Below are positions 1-7,684 of a stretch of 64,000 nucleotides of DNA, piece by piece. The stretch comes from Bacterioplanoides sp965219715. GTDB lineage: Bacteria > Pseudomonadota > Gammaproteobacteria > Pseudomonadales > Oceanobacteraceae. Each line of letters begins with the position of its first letter. Positions within the stretch are counted from its first letter, which is position 1. A model generated the notes under the pieces. It saw only the letters and a list, made by a program, of their open reading frames with translations, had not been told where the DNA came from and ran no database searches. The stretch spans positions 248,001 to 312,000 of the forward strand of contig NZ_OZ244785.1 of assembly GCF_965219715.1 (NCBI RefSeq). Direction: 5' to 3'. Made by a program: the position numbers and the translations under genes.

Positions 1-373
1 GCGAGAAATAAAAACAATGGCGACGTCCGGTGTGACAGGCTGCACCCACTTGGTTTACCCGGAATAACAAGGCGTCTCCGTCACAATCCACCTGCATGGA
101 AACAATATGCTGCCAGTGACCGCTGGATTCGCCTTTTTTCCAAAGGGTATTTCTCGAACGCGACCAATACGTCATAACGCCGTTATTTAATGAATAATTC
201 AGCGACTCTTTGTTCATCCAGGCCATCATTAATACCTGACCAGATGTCGCGTCCTGGGCAATGGCTGGGATCAATCCCTGCTCATTAAATGTCAGTTGAT
301 CCAGGATTTCGGCCGCAGCAAAGCGCCTACCGAACTCTGAAAGTTCGATATCTTTAAAAAAGGATTTGCTCAT
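1..373 (-). CDS. hisI: Phosphoribosyl-AMP cyclohydrolase HisI (C-terminus cut by window edge)
   Basis: HisI opens the ring of phosphoribosyl-AMP, the third step of histidine synthesis, in the cytoplasm, using zinc. Translating leftward from the ATG at 373 gives 124 residues with the family signatures AIAQDA (37-42), MMAWMNKESL (49-58), YWSRSR (69-74), LWKKGESSGH (78-87), DCDGDA (96-101) and ACHTGRRHCFY (112-122). The three zinc-binding cysteines are present at 97, 113 and 120, with the spacing known from the family. The gene lies only 10 bases after the zrgA-like stop and has no clear ribosome site or promoter of its own, so it is probably the last gene of the Zur-box operon. The roughly 20-residue N-terminal extension differs from the short HisI of Pseudomonas. 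It may be a second, zinc-stress copy rather than the housekeeping one (inference). Confidence 0.9.
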   Translation of the reverse strand, partial: MSKSFFKDIELSEFGRRFAAAEILDQLTFNEQGLIPAIAQDATSGQVLMMAWMNKESLNYSLNNGVMTYWSRSRNTLWKKGESSGHWQHIVSMQVDCDGDALLFRVNQVGAACHTGRRHCFYFS

Positions 374-383
374 GTTTTCTGTA

Positions 384-1016
384 TTATCGATTCAATATCA
401 GGACAGAATGATTGGCTGTCAGGCGGCTGACACCTTGTTGATTACCGTTAATCCACATCACCTGCAGTTTTTCTAAACCGGGAAAATGTTGAAATAAAGG
501 GATATTTAATTGCTCAACTTGTTTTGTGGTCTGGCAGTTAAGGCTGTATTGCGCATGAATCTCACTGTGTTCAGCGGCTTCCGTATCCTGATGCTTCTTA
601 TGGTGGTCGTTATGATGGTCATCGCTATGCTCATTTTTATGCCCGTTGTTATGGTCATGACCATGGTGCGAATCATGGTGATCACTCTTGTGGTCAGCAT
701 AAGGCATTTCAATCTCAGCCGAGACCAGCTGACAATTCAGGCCACCGAGTTCAACCAGCGAATCGACATTCGATAACAGTGACTGTGTTTTTTTCAGCTG
801 CTGTTTCTGTGCCTGATTTTGTGGTGCGTGCTCAAAGCCCAGTAAATTGGCTGCCGGGCTTTCCAGCTCCAGCAGTAGCTCATTGCCGTCAATCTCCAGA
901 TTCAGTGTGGCTTCGCCATGAACATGGGCATCGTGCGAGTGTGTTTCTGCCATCACAATACTGGCGAACAAAGTCGCTGTTGAAATGCCAATGAAACTGC
1001 TGAATAAATATTTCAT
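384..1016 (-). CDS. zrgA: ZrgA-like (DUF2796) periplasmic histidine-rich zinc protein
   Basis: This 210-residue protein has a signal peptide (residues 1-23, ending ...IVMA-ETHSHD). Its N-terminus carries the HDAHVHGEATLNLEIDGNELLLELESP stretch typical of DUF2796/ZrgA. A cluster of His and Asp residues at about 108-150 (repeats of HHDSHHGHDH type) should bind divalent metal. ZrgA family members are periplasmic proteins tied to zinc uptake, often working with ZnuABC. One base separates it from the upstream DUF1826 gene, so the two are cotranscribed. The candidate Zur box at 2085-2107 in front of the operon agrees with a zinc role. The family assignment is firm; the molecular job (zinc chaperone or carrier) is inferred. 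Confidence 0.82.
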   Translation of the reverse strand: MKYLFSSFIGISTATLFASIVMAETHSHDAHVHGEATLNLEIDGNELLLELESPAANLLGFEHAPQNQAQKQQLKKTQSLLSNVDSLVELGGLNCQLVSAEIEMPYADHKSDHHDSHHGHDHNNGHKNEHSDDHHNDHHKKHQDTEAAEHSEIHAQYSLNCQTTKQVEQLNIPLFQHFPGLEKLQVMWINGNQQGVSRLTANHSVLILNR

Positions 1017-1017
1017 A

Positions 1018-1677
1018 TCAGTCCGAAAAATCCAGAGTCAGTAATAAGCGGCTTTCTCCGGCGACTGGCATCGGAGAGCGGTGAACCGCACCGTTTTGTT
1101 CGTTACCTTCCCAGGCTTCACCTTTGAGTAAGACCACGTCCTGGGTGCCGACTTGTTGAATAAAGCGCTGGTGAATAAATACACCTGCATCTTTATCGGA
1201 TTTTCCCTGGGTATTGTGGCCCATTTTATGACGACGCACCTGATGATTTTCCAGCCACTCGGTACCGGCGCCACAAAAACTGCTGACCAGACGGCAGGGC
1301 ACCTTATCGGTGTGGAATTTCGGGCACATGGCAGAATCCAGTACCGATACCCGCGCCAATGCCGCCGGTAATTCAAACAGGGTGCAGAACATATCAACCA
1401 ACAAAACAAAGTCGTCGATAAAATCCTGTTTGTACAAATGTTCCGGCAATTCTTTTTGCAGAATGTCGGCCGCAGATTCTGGCTCCAGACGGTTTTTAAA
1501 CACCGAAAAGTGACTGCTGTTTGAGGTTAAATACTGGGCGTATTCGCGCACCTTCGGGTTTTCCGGGCGCTGCCACTGAATCAGATTAATGCCGTCCTGA
1601 TAAATCAGCGGTAATACTTCGGGCGTATCACCTTTCAGGTTATTGGCGACGTTACAGGCAATTGCAGAACTAGCCAT
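1018..1677 (-). CDS. DUF1826 domain protein, zinc-operon member
   Basis: The 219-residue product has no signal peptide or membrane segment and matches the DUF1826 family along its length. Recognisable blocks are CPKFHTDKVPCRLVSSFCGAG (about 117-137), GTEWLEN, VLLKGEAWEGNE and GAVHRSPMP near the C-terminus. The conserved His, Asp, Cys and Arg residues, including an HxD-like FHTD and a late AVHRSP, resemble a 2-oxoglutarate/iron oxygenase-like cupin fold; that is an inference from motif layout. The start overlaps the end of the merC-like gene by 8 bases and the stop is one base from zrgA, so translation is coupled. DUF1826 genes are often found with zinc-responsive genes, but their function is not known. 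Confidence 0.75.
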   Translation of the reverse strand: MASSAIACNVANNLKGDTPEVLPLIYQDGINLIQWQRPENPKVREYAQYLTSNSSHFSVFKNRLEPESAADILQKELPEHLYKQDFIDDFVLLVDMFCTLFELPAALARVSVLDSAMCPKFHTDKVPCRLVSSFCGAGTEWLENHQVRRHKMGHNTQGKSDKDAGVFIHQRFIQQVGTQDVVLLKGEAWEGNEQNGAVHRSPMPVAGESRLLLTLDFSD

Positions 1678-2065
1678 TCAGAAGCTTCCTGTTTTTCAGG
1701 TGGGCGATAATCAGTAAGCCAGCACCAATGGATGTCAGCAGGGTTTCTGTTGCTTCTCCGAGCACCAGCGCCAGCACCAGCCCGGTTAAACCGGCTAACG
1801 CCAGAGCACTTGGCAGCACACTGCCGTGGCGACGATAACCACCCGGGAAACTCATAACTGCCAGCAAAACAACCGGTACCAGCAGCATCAGATGGGTTTG
1901 TTCACTGGCCAGTAACGCACCGGCAGTACCAAGCGCACCCGTTGCCAGCAACATGGGCAGCAGCAGGCAATGTGCCAGACATAAGCTGGAGCAAATCACA
2001 CCAAAGGAATCTTTGACGGATGTTGGTGGAGCGTCGGTGGCAATCACCTGGCTGGGCTCAGACAT
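1670..2065 (-). CDS. MerC-family inner-membrane protein
   Basis: This is a 131-residue protein with about four hydrophobic helices (roughly 22-45, 55-73, 83-103 and 108-125). The first helix carries Cys25, Cys29 and Cys33 in the pattern CSSLCLAHC, the metal-thiolate motif of MerC-type transporters. MerC proteins carry Hg(II) and other soft metals across the inner membrane, but no merR, merT, merP or merA lies nearby, so mercury resistance is unlikely. As first gene of the operon behind the Zur-like box it more likely has a zinc-linked role. The ATG at 2065 lies 19 bases from the box; the ribosome site is weak. Confidence 0.75.
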   Translation of the reverse strand: MSEPSQVIATDAPPTSVKDSFGVICSSLCLAHCLLLPMLLATGALGTAGALLASEQTHLMLLVPVVLLAVMSFPGGYRRHGSVLPSALALAGLTGLVLALVLGEATETLLTSIGAGLLIIAHLKNRKLLNG

Positions 2066-2084
2066 AGAGAATATCCAAATCTAC

Positions 2085-2107
2085 GAAATGTTATAATATA
2101 ACAATTA
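2085..2107 (-). promoter_or_regulatory. Candidate Zur box for the merC-like/DUF1826/zrgA/hisI operon
   Basis: The 23-base stretch starts with GAAATGTTATA, has one central base, and continues TATAACA. This is nearly identical to the known gammaproteobacterial Zur operator (GAAATGTTATA-N-TATAACATTTC); only the outer four bases of the right arm deviate. It ends 19 bases before the ATG of the first gene, where bound Zur would block RNA polymerase. Zur represses when zinc is plentiful, so the operon should be on during zinc starvation. The sequence match is direct; the binding is inferred. Confidence 0.8.
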
Positions 2108-2148
2108 TGATCCTGAAATGGATTTGTCGTCAAGATGGATTGTGAAAA

Positions 2149-2994
2149 TCAGAATGCCGCCTGGTATTGGCCCGGGGTAATGCCCAGCGCTTTGCGGAAG
2201 TTGCGGTGCAAATGGCTCTGATCGTGGAAGCCACTGGAAATGGCCGCTTCGGCAATCGGCATTCCGCTTTTCAGCAATTGCTTGGCGTGACGCAAACGCG
2301 CCTGCACCTGATAGGCGTGGGGCGGTAAACCGAAGGCTTTTTTAAACGAACGGGTTAAATGGTAGGGGCTGAGGCCTGCCAGTTTGGCCAGCTCTTCCAG
2401 CGAAATATCCGAATCCGGATAGTCATCGAGAAATTCTTTCACCAGCGCTAACGGTTTTTGTGCACGCCTGGCAGTAGCTTCAGTGGGGCGGCTTTTGCTG
2501 TGGCGTAACATCAGTTTGCGCAGCGCTTCGTACAACACAGATTCCTGCGCCAGACGGCTGTTAGTCTGTTGATCGAGAGTTAACAGCTGATACAAATCCC
2601 GGGCGACTTCCGGGTCTTGAACCACGGCATTAGGAAAGTAGGGCGCACCGCGGGTACCGGTGGACTGATTCAGATCGGTGTTTAATTGTTCGAGTTGCTC
2701 CGGCGTCGGATACATCGCCCGATAGGCCCAGCCGCCCTGGGTTTCAGAATGACCGCTGTGTACTTCATCGGCGTTCACCAGAATGATGGTGCCGGCTGGC
2801 GCGACATGATTATCACCGGTGCGGTAGAAGCCCTGGGCACCGTCTTCAATCACGCCAATGGTGTACCCCTCATGGCTGTGACGCGAGAAGGTGTGATTTT
2901 CGAACCGTGCCTGCAACAGCTCAACGCCACCCATCACATCGCTGTTGTGATAGTGCACGTATTCCTTCTGTTGTTTGCCGGGTTCGTGTTTCAT
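2149..2994 (-). CDS. AraC-family transcriptional regulator
   Basis: The 281-residue protein has an N-terminal AraC-type cupin (about 25-165; motif HSHEGYTIGVIEDGAQGFYR, plus an INADEVHSG-like segment) that usually senses a small molecule. A double helix-turn-helix DNA-binding domain occupies about 185-280, with LEELAKLAGLSPYHLTRSFK and the signature GFHDQSHLHRNFRKALGITPGQYQ. It reads leftward, toward but separately from the zinc operon, and is divergent from fxsA. The ligand and targets cannot be read from the sequence. AraC proteins of this layout often control a neighbouring LysE-type exporter, which is not present here. Confidence 0.88.
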   Translation of the reverse strand: MKHEPGKQQKEYVHYHNSDVMGGVELLQARFENHTFSRHSHEGYTIGVIEDGAQGFYRTGDNHVAPAGTIILVNADEVHSGHSETQGGWAYRAMYPTPEQLEQLNTDLNQSTGTRGAPYFPNAVVQDPEVARDLYQLLTLDQQTNSRLAQESVLYEALRKLMLRHSKSRPTEATARRAQKPLALVKEFLDDYPDSDISLEELAKLAGLSPYHLTRSFKKAFGLPPHAYQVQARLRHAKQLLKSGMPIAEAAISSGFHDQSHLHRNFRKALGITPGQYQAAF

Positions 2995-3185
2995 CTTAAA
3001 CGTCGTTTGCCTGGGCCGCTTCTGGTCTGACCTTTACCTTAATCGCGCTTCAGTATCGCTGATTGTACAAAATTGCTGTGTCAGGAATTGTGAGCTGATA
3101 AGCGGCCATTGGTTGAAATCTCCATGGCTGTCTCCATATAGAAACCATCGATTTAAGTAATCTATCTCAACAAGCGGAGAGCATC

Positions 3186-3698
3186 GTGCCTCTTTTATTG
3201 ATCTTTATTATTGTTCCTATGATTGAGCTGGCCGTCCTGATTCAGGTTGGCTCTTATATCGGCGTATTGTGGACTCTGGCGCTGATTTTTATCACCGCCA
3301 TTATTGGTGTGCGCCTGCTGAAACTGCAGGGCTTATCCACGCTGATGCGTGCTCAGCAACGTCTGGCGGAAGGTGGTATTCCGGCGAAAGAACTGGCGGA
3401 AGGCTTTTTACTGGCGTTAGCCGGTGCCTTACTGCTGACTCCGGGGTTCTTAACCGATGCCTTTGGTTTTGCGCTGCTGACTCCGGGCGTACGGGGTGCC
3501 ATGGCGGGTTCGGTGATGAAGATGCTGAAACCAAAAATGATGATGGGTGGTTTTGAACAACCGGGTAACACCTACCAATCACACCAGCCTCCGGGTCACG
3601 AACAACCACAGAACCCATTCCATCCTCGCCAGGGTGACGTTCATCGCAACGATGGCCCTAAGAATGTTATCGAAGGCGACTTTAAGCGCGAAGAGTGA
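3186..3698 (+). CDS. fxsA: FxsA family membrane protein
   Basis: The 170-residue product has three to four hydrophobic segments in its first 110 residues and the FxsA pattern FIIVPMIELAVLIQVGSYIG, LLLTPGFLTDAFGFALLTP. The hydrophilic His/Pro-rich C-terminal tail (about 118-170) points to the cytoplasm. In Escherichia coli, FxsA relieves exclusion of phage T7 by the F plasmid; its normal role is unknown. Lying just upstream of groES is typical for gammaproteobacteria. The start is GTG at 3186, with GCGGAG a suitable distance before it; no better ATG is in frame. Confidence 0.88.
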   Translation: MPLLLIFIIVPMIELAVLIQVGSYIGVLWTLALIFITAIIGVRLLKLQGLSTLMRAQQRLAEGGIPAKELAEGFLLALAGALLLTPGFLTDAFGFALLTPGVRGAMAGSVMKMLKPKMMMGGFEQPGNTYQSHQPPGHEQPQNPFHPRQGDVHRNDGPKNVIEGDFKREE

Positions 3699-3752
3699 CA
3701 AAGGCGTTCGAGCAGAAGTTAAGCGCCAAGACTGATCAAAACTTCAACAACT

Positions 3753-3775
3753 GCTGAGCCAATTTTCGGCTCAGC
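3753..3775 (+). terminator. Hairpin after fxsA (possible terminator)
   Basis: GCTGAGCC and GGCTCAGC form a perfect 8-bp stem with a 7-base loop, 54 bases after the fxsA stop. No T-run follows, so it is a weak intrinsic terminator at best, but it may shield groESL from fxsA read-through. Confidence 0.35.
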
Positions 3776-3808
3776 CAGCGAAAATCAAAAAATTTTCATA
3801 TTCAGCTG

Positions 3809-3835
3809 TTGAAATCGTTTTATCTAACCCTATCT
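3809..3835 (+). promoter_or_regulatory. Heat-shock (sigma-32) promoter of groESL
   Basis: TTGAAA at 3809-3814 and CCCTATCT at 3828-3835 are separated by 13 bases. This matches the known RpoH consensus (CTTGAAA, 11-16 bases, CCCCATNT) in sequence and spacing. It lies 80 bases before the groES ATG. No CIRCE repeat is seen, as expected in gammaproteobacteria. Confidence 0.8.
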
Positions 3836-3915
3836 ACGAAATTGAACTATAAATATTGCCTTGCGGAGAACGTACTCCGCCAGGCTTGTTAATTGAATGT
3901 TGGAGAAAGCTTCAA

Positions 3916-4209
3916 ATGAAAATCCGTCCTTTACACGATCGCGTCGTTGTACGTCGCAAGGAAGAAGAGCAAGCAACCGCTGGTGGCATCATTCTGCCAG
4001 GCGCTGCAGCTGAAAAACCAAACCAGGGTGTAGTGGTTGCTGTCGGTAATGGTCGAGTTCTGGATAACGGCGACACCAGCCCGTTAGCAGTTAAAGAAGG
4101 CGACGTTGTGGTATTCGGTAAATACTCTGGTTCTAACACCATCGAAGTGGATGGCGAAGAGTTGCTGATTCTGAGCGAAAACGAAATTTACGGTGTGCTG
4201 GAAGACTGA
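3916..4209 (+). CDS. groES: Co-chaperonin GroES
   Basis: This is the 97-residue ring-cap protein that closes the GroEL chamber during ATP-driven protein folding in the cytoplasm. It begins MKIRPLHDRVVVRR and holds the mobile loop EEEQATAGGIILPGAAAEK (about 16-34) that docks on GroEL, followed by YSGSNTIEVDGEELLIL. The ATG at 3916 is preceded by TGGAGAAAG; the reading frame extends 20 codons further upstream, but those lie across the leader and are not part of the conserved protein. It forms an operon with groEL, 58 bases apart. Confidence 0.98.
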   Translation: MKIRPLHDRVVVRRKEEEQATAGGIILPGAAAEKPNQGVVVAVGNGRVLDNGDTSPLAVKEGDVVVFGKYSGSNTIEVDGEELLILSENEIYGVLED

Positions 4210-4267
4210 TTCTTCCGCTTTTGTTTCTGCACCTAACTGAATACATACGAATTAAAAGGAAAGTCTG

Positions 4268-5911
4268 ATGGCTGCTAAAGAAGTTAAATTTGGTAACGAT
4301 GGCCGCATTGCAATGCTGAACGGCGTAAACGTTCTGGCTGACGCGGTAAAAGTAACTCTGGGTCCTAAGGGCCGTAACGTGGTTCTGGAGAAGTCTTTCG
4401 GCGCTCCAACCATCACTAAAGACGGTGTATCCGTAGCACGTGAAATCGAACTGGAAGACAAGTTCGAAAACATGGGCGCACAAATGGTTAAAGAAGTAGC
4501 GTCTCAAGCCAACGATCAGGCGGGTGACGGTACTACCACGGCAACCGTACTGGCTCAGTCCATCGTTAACGAAGGTCTGAAGTCTGTTGCTGCTGGCATG
4601 AACCCAATGGATCTGAAGCGCGGCATCGACAAAGCGACTGCTGCGGTTGTTGAATCTCTGAAGGCACAAGCTCAGCCTTGTACTGATTCTAAAGCGATCG
4701 CTCAGGTAGGTACTATCTCTGCAAACGCTGATGAAACTGTTGGCCGTATCATCGCTGAAGCGATGGAAAAAGTAGGTCAGGAAGGTGTAATCACCGTTGA
4801 AGAAGGTAAAGGTCTGGAAGACGAGCTGGACGTGGTTGAAGGTATGCAATTCGACCGTGGTTACCTGTCTCCATACTTCGTAAACAACCAGGAAAAAATG
4901 ACCACAGAGCTGGAAAACCCGCTGCTGTTACTGGTTGATAAGAAAGTAGACAACCTGCAGGAACTGATTCCGGTACTGGAAGGTGTTGCTAAAGCCGGTC
5001 GTCCACTGCTGATCGTTGCAGAAGACGTTGAAGGTCAGGCACTGGCGACTCTGGTTGTAAACAACCTGCGTGGTACCTTCAAAGTTGCTGCTGTTAAAGC
5101 ACCGGGCTTCGGCGACCGTCGTAAAGCCATGCTGCAAGACATCGCGATTTTGACTGGTGGTCAGGTAATTTCTGAAGAAGTAGGCATGTCTCTGGAAACT
5201 ACGTCTCTGGAAATGCTGGGTACTGCTAAGAAAGTTGTGATCAGCAAAGAAAACACTGTAATCGTTGACGGCGCTGGTGCAGAAACTGAAGTGGCTGCTC
5301 GCGTTGAACAGATCCGCGCTGAAATCGCATCGTCTACTTCTGATTACGACAAAGAAAAACTACAGGAGCGTGTTGCTAAGCTGGCCGGCGGTGTTGCCGT
5401 GATCAAGGTTGGTGCTGGTTCTGAAGTTGAAATGAAAGAGAAAAAAGACCGCGTTGACGACGCTCTGCACGCAACTCGCGCCGCAGTAGAAGAAGGTGTT
5501 GTTGCTGGTGGTGGTGTTGCTCTGGTTCGTGCGCTGGCTTCTGTAGAGGTGAACGGCGACAACGAAGACCAGAACGTAGGTATCACCCTGGCACTGCGTG
5601 CGATGGAAGCTCCTATCCGTCAGATCGCTGAAAACGCCGGTGCAGAAGGTTCTGTAGTTGTCGACAAAGTGAAAGCAGGCGAAGGTTCCTACGGTTTCAA
5701 CGCAGGTACCGGTGAGTACGGCGACATGATCGACATGGGTATCCTGGATCCAGCTAAAGTAACCCGTTCTTCTCTGCAAGCGGCTGCTTCTATCGCTGGT
5801 CTGATGATCACTACCGAAGCAATGGTTGCTGAACTGCCAGCTAAAGACGCTCCTGCAATGCCTGATATGGGTGGCATGGGCGGTATGGGTGGCATGGGCG
5901 GCATGATGTAA
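4268..5911 (+). CDS. groEL: Chaperonin GroEL
   Basis: This 547-residue protein is the tetradecameric ATP-dependent folding chaperone. The full family length is present, with the ATP-binding GDGTTTATVLAQ motif (about 86-97), the equatorial Asp-containing GAGAE-type loops, and the C-terminal GGM repeat tail (MPDMGGMGGMGGMGGMM) that fills the ring floor. The ribosome site AAAGGAAAG precedes the ATG. It is cotranscribed with groES from the heat-shock promoter and ends at a strong hairpin terminator. The accessory island begins directly after it. Confidence 0.99.
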   Translation: MAAKEVKFGNDGRIAMLNGVNVLADAVKVTLGPKGRNVVLEKSFGAPTITKDGVSVAREIELEDKFENMGAQMVKEVASQANDQAGDGTTTATVLAQSIVNEGLKSVAAGMNPMDLKRGIDKATAAVVESLKAQAQPCTDSKAIAQVGTISANADETVGRIIAEAMEKVGQEGVITVEEGKGLEDELDVVEGMQFDRGYLSPYFVNNQEKMTTELENPLLLLVDKKVDNLQELIPVLEGVAKAGRPLLIVAEDVEGQALATLVVNNLRGTFKVAAVKAPGFGDRRKAMLQDIAILTGGQVISEEVGMSLETTSLEMLGTAKKVVISKENTVIVDGAGAETEVAARVEQIRAEIASSTSDYDKEKLQERVAKLAGGVAVIKVGAGSEVEMKEKKDRVDDALHATRAAVEEGVVAGGGVALVRALASVEVNGDNEDQNVGITLALRAMEAPIRQIAENAGAEGSVVVDKVKAGEGSYGFNAGTGEYGDMIDMGILDPAKVTRSSLQAAASIAGLMITTEAMVAELPAKDAPAMPDMGGMGGMGGMGGMM

Positions 5912-5952
5912 TCATCGCTCATGAGTACCTAAGCTAGTTACATAGCTTTTAT

Positions 5953-5987
5953 AAAAAACCCGGCTTTTTTAAGCCGGGTTTTTTTGT
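5953..5987 (+). terminator. Rho-independent terminator of groESL
   Basis: The stem AACCCGGCTT / AAGCCGGGTT with a TTTT loop is followed by a T-run and preceded by an A-run, so it can act in both directions. It closes the groESL unit 45 bases after the stop. The following stretch to 6349 has no gene but holds an inverted repeat and an attC-like site. Confidence 0.93.
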
Positions 5988-6038
5988 GGGTGGTTGTTAT
6001 TTTCGTGTGTATATAAACAGTATGATTGCCTCACAATT

Positions 6039-6072
6039 ACAATTTAGCACCTCAATAGGAACGCTAAATTGT
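6039..6072. repeat. Perfect 10-bp inverted repeat at the island edge
   Basis: ACAATTTAGC and GCTAAATTGT flank 14 bases. It lies between the groESL terminator and the first attC-like site, where base composition turns AT-rich. It could be a relic of a recombination site or a weak hairpin; it is not a T-tailed terminator. Confidence 0.6.
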
Positions 6073-6170
6073 CAGTGATGCCTGTTTGCACTGGCCAGCG
6101 ACGAAAATCTGTAGCAGAATCAAGATCTTGTTAGTTATATCAATGGGAATAACGGGGTCACGTTATCAGG

Positions 6171-6308
6171 TATAACAGGCGTGCGCGTTTTTAAAGGAAG
6201 GTAGTTCTATCAAATGGAAGTTTCGGTAAAGAATTCAGTCAGTTATGAGAATGTCCGAAGTTTAGGCATTCCATGCAAACGCGCATGCGCACAATTAAAA
6301 TGTTATGC
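6171..6308 (+). other. attC-like recombination site before the DUF4062 cassette
   Basis: The left end TATAACA is followed by GCGTGCGCGTTT (6179-6190). The right side has AAACGCGCATGC (6277-6288) and ends in GTTATGC; the 12-base arms pair at 11 positions. A length of about 138 bases is like the long attC repeats of Vibrio superintegrons. The divergent middle makes this the least certain of the four. Confidence 0.55.
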
Positions 6309-6349
6309 GCCAAGCGTTGCCAAGAATATCAAGATAAAAAGGAAAAATT

Positions 6350-7606
6350 ATGTCTTACGAGGCTAAGGTATTTAGAGTTTTAATTGCATCTCCATCTGAT
6401 GTGGTTGAGGAGAGAGAAATTGCAGTAAAAACCATCCAAGAATGGAATGACTTAAATTCTCCTGAAAGAAAAGTAGTTCTATTACCTCTGCGCTGGGAGA
6501 CTCATACTGCACCTGAATACGGTGCTCGACCTCAAGAAATTATCAATAGGCAGGTTGTTGATCATTGCGATCTAGTCATAGGTGTTTTTTGGACGAGAAT
6601 AGGTAGCCCAACAGGGGTTGCTGATAGCGGAACCCTAGAAGAAATTGAACGGGTAGCATCAAAAGGTCATCCGGTAATGTTGTACTTTTCTCAGGTCAAA
6701 AAAGATCCAAATCAGATTGATTTAGAACAACTAGCTAAGTTAAGAGAGTTCAAGGACAAAACATTCCCAAAAGCACTTGTTGAAAGTTATAACAGCCAAA
6801 TTGAGTTTAGGGATAAATTAGCTAAGCAAATCGAAATTCAACTAAGGAATCTAGTTGCTGAAGAAAGTAACTCAAATAACACAGCAGACTTAGGGGCTCG
6901 TGAAAAGATAGAAATAGAGTTTTGTGACCCTAAAACAGGAGAGCTTTTAGGTTCAGAAATTAATCTAGAAGCTGATTTCTTGGATGTCTCGGACATAGAT
7001 GACATTCCCGATTATTCGTCTTCGCAGAGCGATCAAGACGAAGACGGAGAAGTGAAAAAGATTTTTAGAAGATCTGAAAACAGAGATTACTACCGTCAAT
7101 ATGTTGAATACGTAGTTAAAAAGTCGATGTACAAAAACATTGGTTTTTCATTGAAAAACAACGGTGTCATAGGCGCACGGGATATATTTATCGACATGGA
7201 TATTAATGTCGACGGTGGGGTGGAAGAGCTAATTAGCAATGATCGACTAGAGCTAAAGGCACCTAAAAAAGAAAAAGATAGTAGTATCTCTTTTTCACTT
7301 GATGATTTTGGGGCATTAGCAAGTGAGCGTCTGCAACTTGAAGGCTCTGATAAAGATTGGAAAGCGAGTTTTGAAATCAGGGCTTTGCAACCAAAACGTA
7401 CTGTTAAATCTCGTCAGCAATTTGTAGTTGGTGCTATTTCAGATTGCGTGGTCAATATTTCAGCAAAAATATATGCTGATATATTGCCCGAACCTTTAAT
7501 TCAAAGCTTAAAAATAGACCTAAAAGTCAACACTATTGAAGCTAAAAGTTCAGAAATTTTGCAAGAACTAGGATACGAGCTAGAGGACTGTGCTAAGAGT
7601 GCATAA
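6350..7606 (+). CDS. DUF4062-like (TIR-like fold) cassette protein, possible defence effector
   Basis: The 418-residue soluble protein has a DUF4062-like N-terminal domain at about 6-175. The start KVFRVLIASPSDVVEERE, the central DHCDLVIGVFWTRIGSPTG (about 73-91), SGTLEEIE and the strand PVMLYFS follow the alternating strand/helix order of this family, whose fold is related to TIR/nucleotide-processing domains found at the N-termini of bacterial immune NTPases. Residues about 180-418 form an acidic linker (DVSDIDDIPD, SSSQSDQDEDGE) and a strand-rich region I do not recognise. No STAND NTPase or repeat domain follows, so the effector-like part stands alone. It is the first gene of the cassette array, with AAAAAGGA ahead of the ATG and a stop inside the next attC. 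Base use is AT-rich compared with groEL. Family moderately sure; defence role inferred. Confidence 0.7.
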   Translation: MSYEAKVFRVLIASPSDVVEEREIAVKTIQEWNDLNSPERKVVLLPLRWETHTAPEYGARPQEIINRQVVDHCDLVIGVFWTRIGSPTGVADSGTLEEIERVASKGHPVMLYFSQVKKDPNQIDLEQLAKLREFKDKTFPKALVESYNSQIEFRDKLAKQIEIQLRNLVAEESNSNNTADLGAREKIEIEFCDPKTGELLGSEINLEADFLDVSDIDDIPDYSSSQSDQDEDGEVKKIFRRSENRDYYRQYVEYVVKKSMYKNIGFSLKNNGVIGARDIFIDMDINVDGGVEELISNDRLELKAPKKEKDSSISFSLDDFGALASERLQLEGSDKDWKASFEIRALQPKRTVKSRQQFVVGAISDCVVNISAKIYADILPEPLIQSLKIDLKVNTIEAKSSEILQELGYELEDCAKSA

Positions 7607-7660
7607 CAATTCAAACCACACGGACTCAGCAAAGCTGGGCCGGTGTTTGAGGCGTTATGT
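7601..7660 (+). other. attC recombination site
   Basis: A compact 60-base site: GCATAAC at the left, GCGTTATG at the right, with pairing arms TTCAAAC / GTTTGA and inner CCACACGG / CCGGTG. The stop codon of the preceding gene (7604-7606) sits inside the left end, a hallmark of integron cassettes. Predicted recombination point is between G7654 and T7655. Confidence 0.85.
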
Positions 7661-7684
7661 GTCAGCCAGAGTCTAGGTCTAGCT

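Noticed and set aside
506..994. Long open frames opposite the zrgA-like gene
   Set aside because: They are shadows of the His-rich coding strand and lack family motifs and ribosome sites.
1670..2065. Mercury resistance operon
   Set aside because: The MerC-like protein has no merR, merT, merP or merA neighbours and sits behind a Zur-type box.
4133..5922. Leftward open frames opposite groES and groEL
   Set aside because: The groESL frames are certain; the opposite frames come from its codon bias.
6350..7606. Full AVAST/STAND-type immune NTPase
   Set aside because: No Walker A or B motif or repeat region follows the N-terminal domain.
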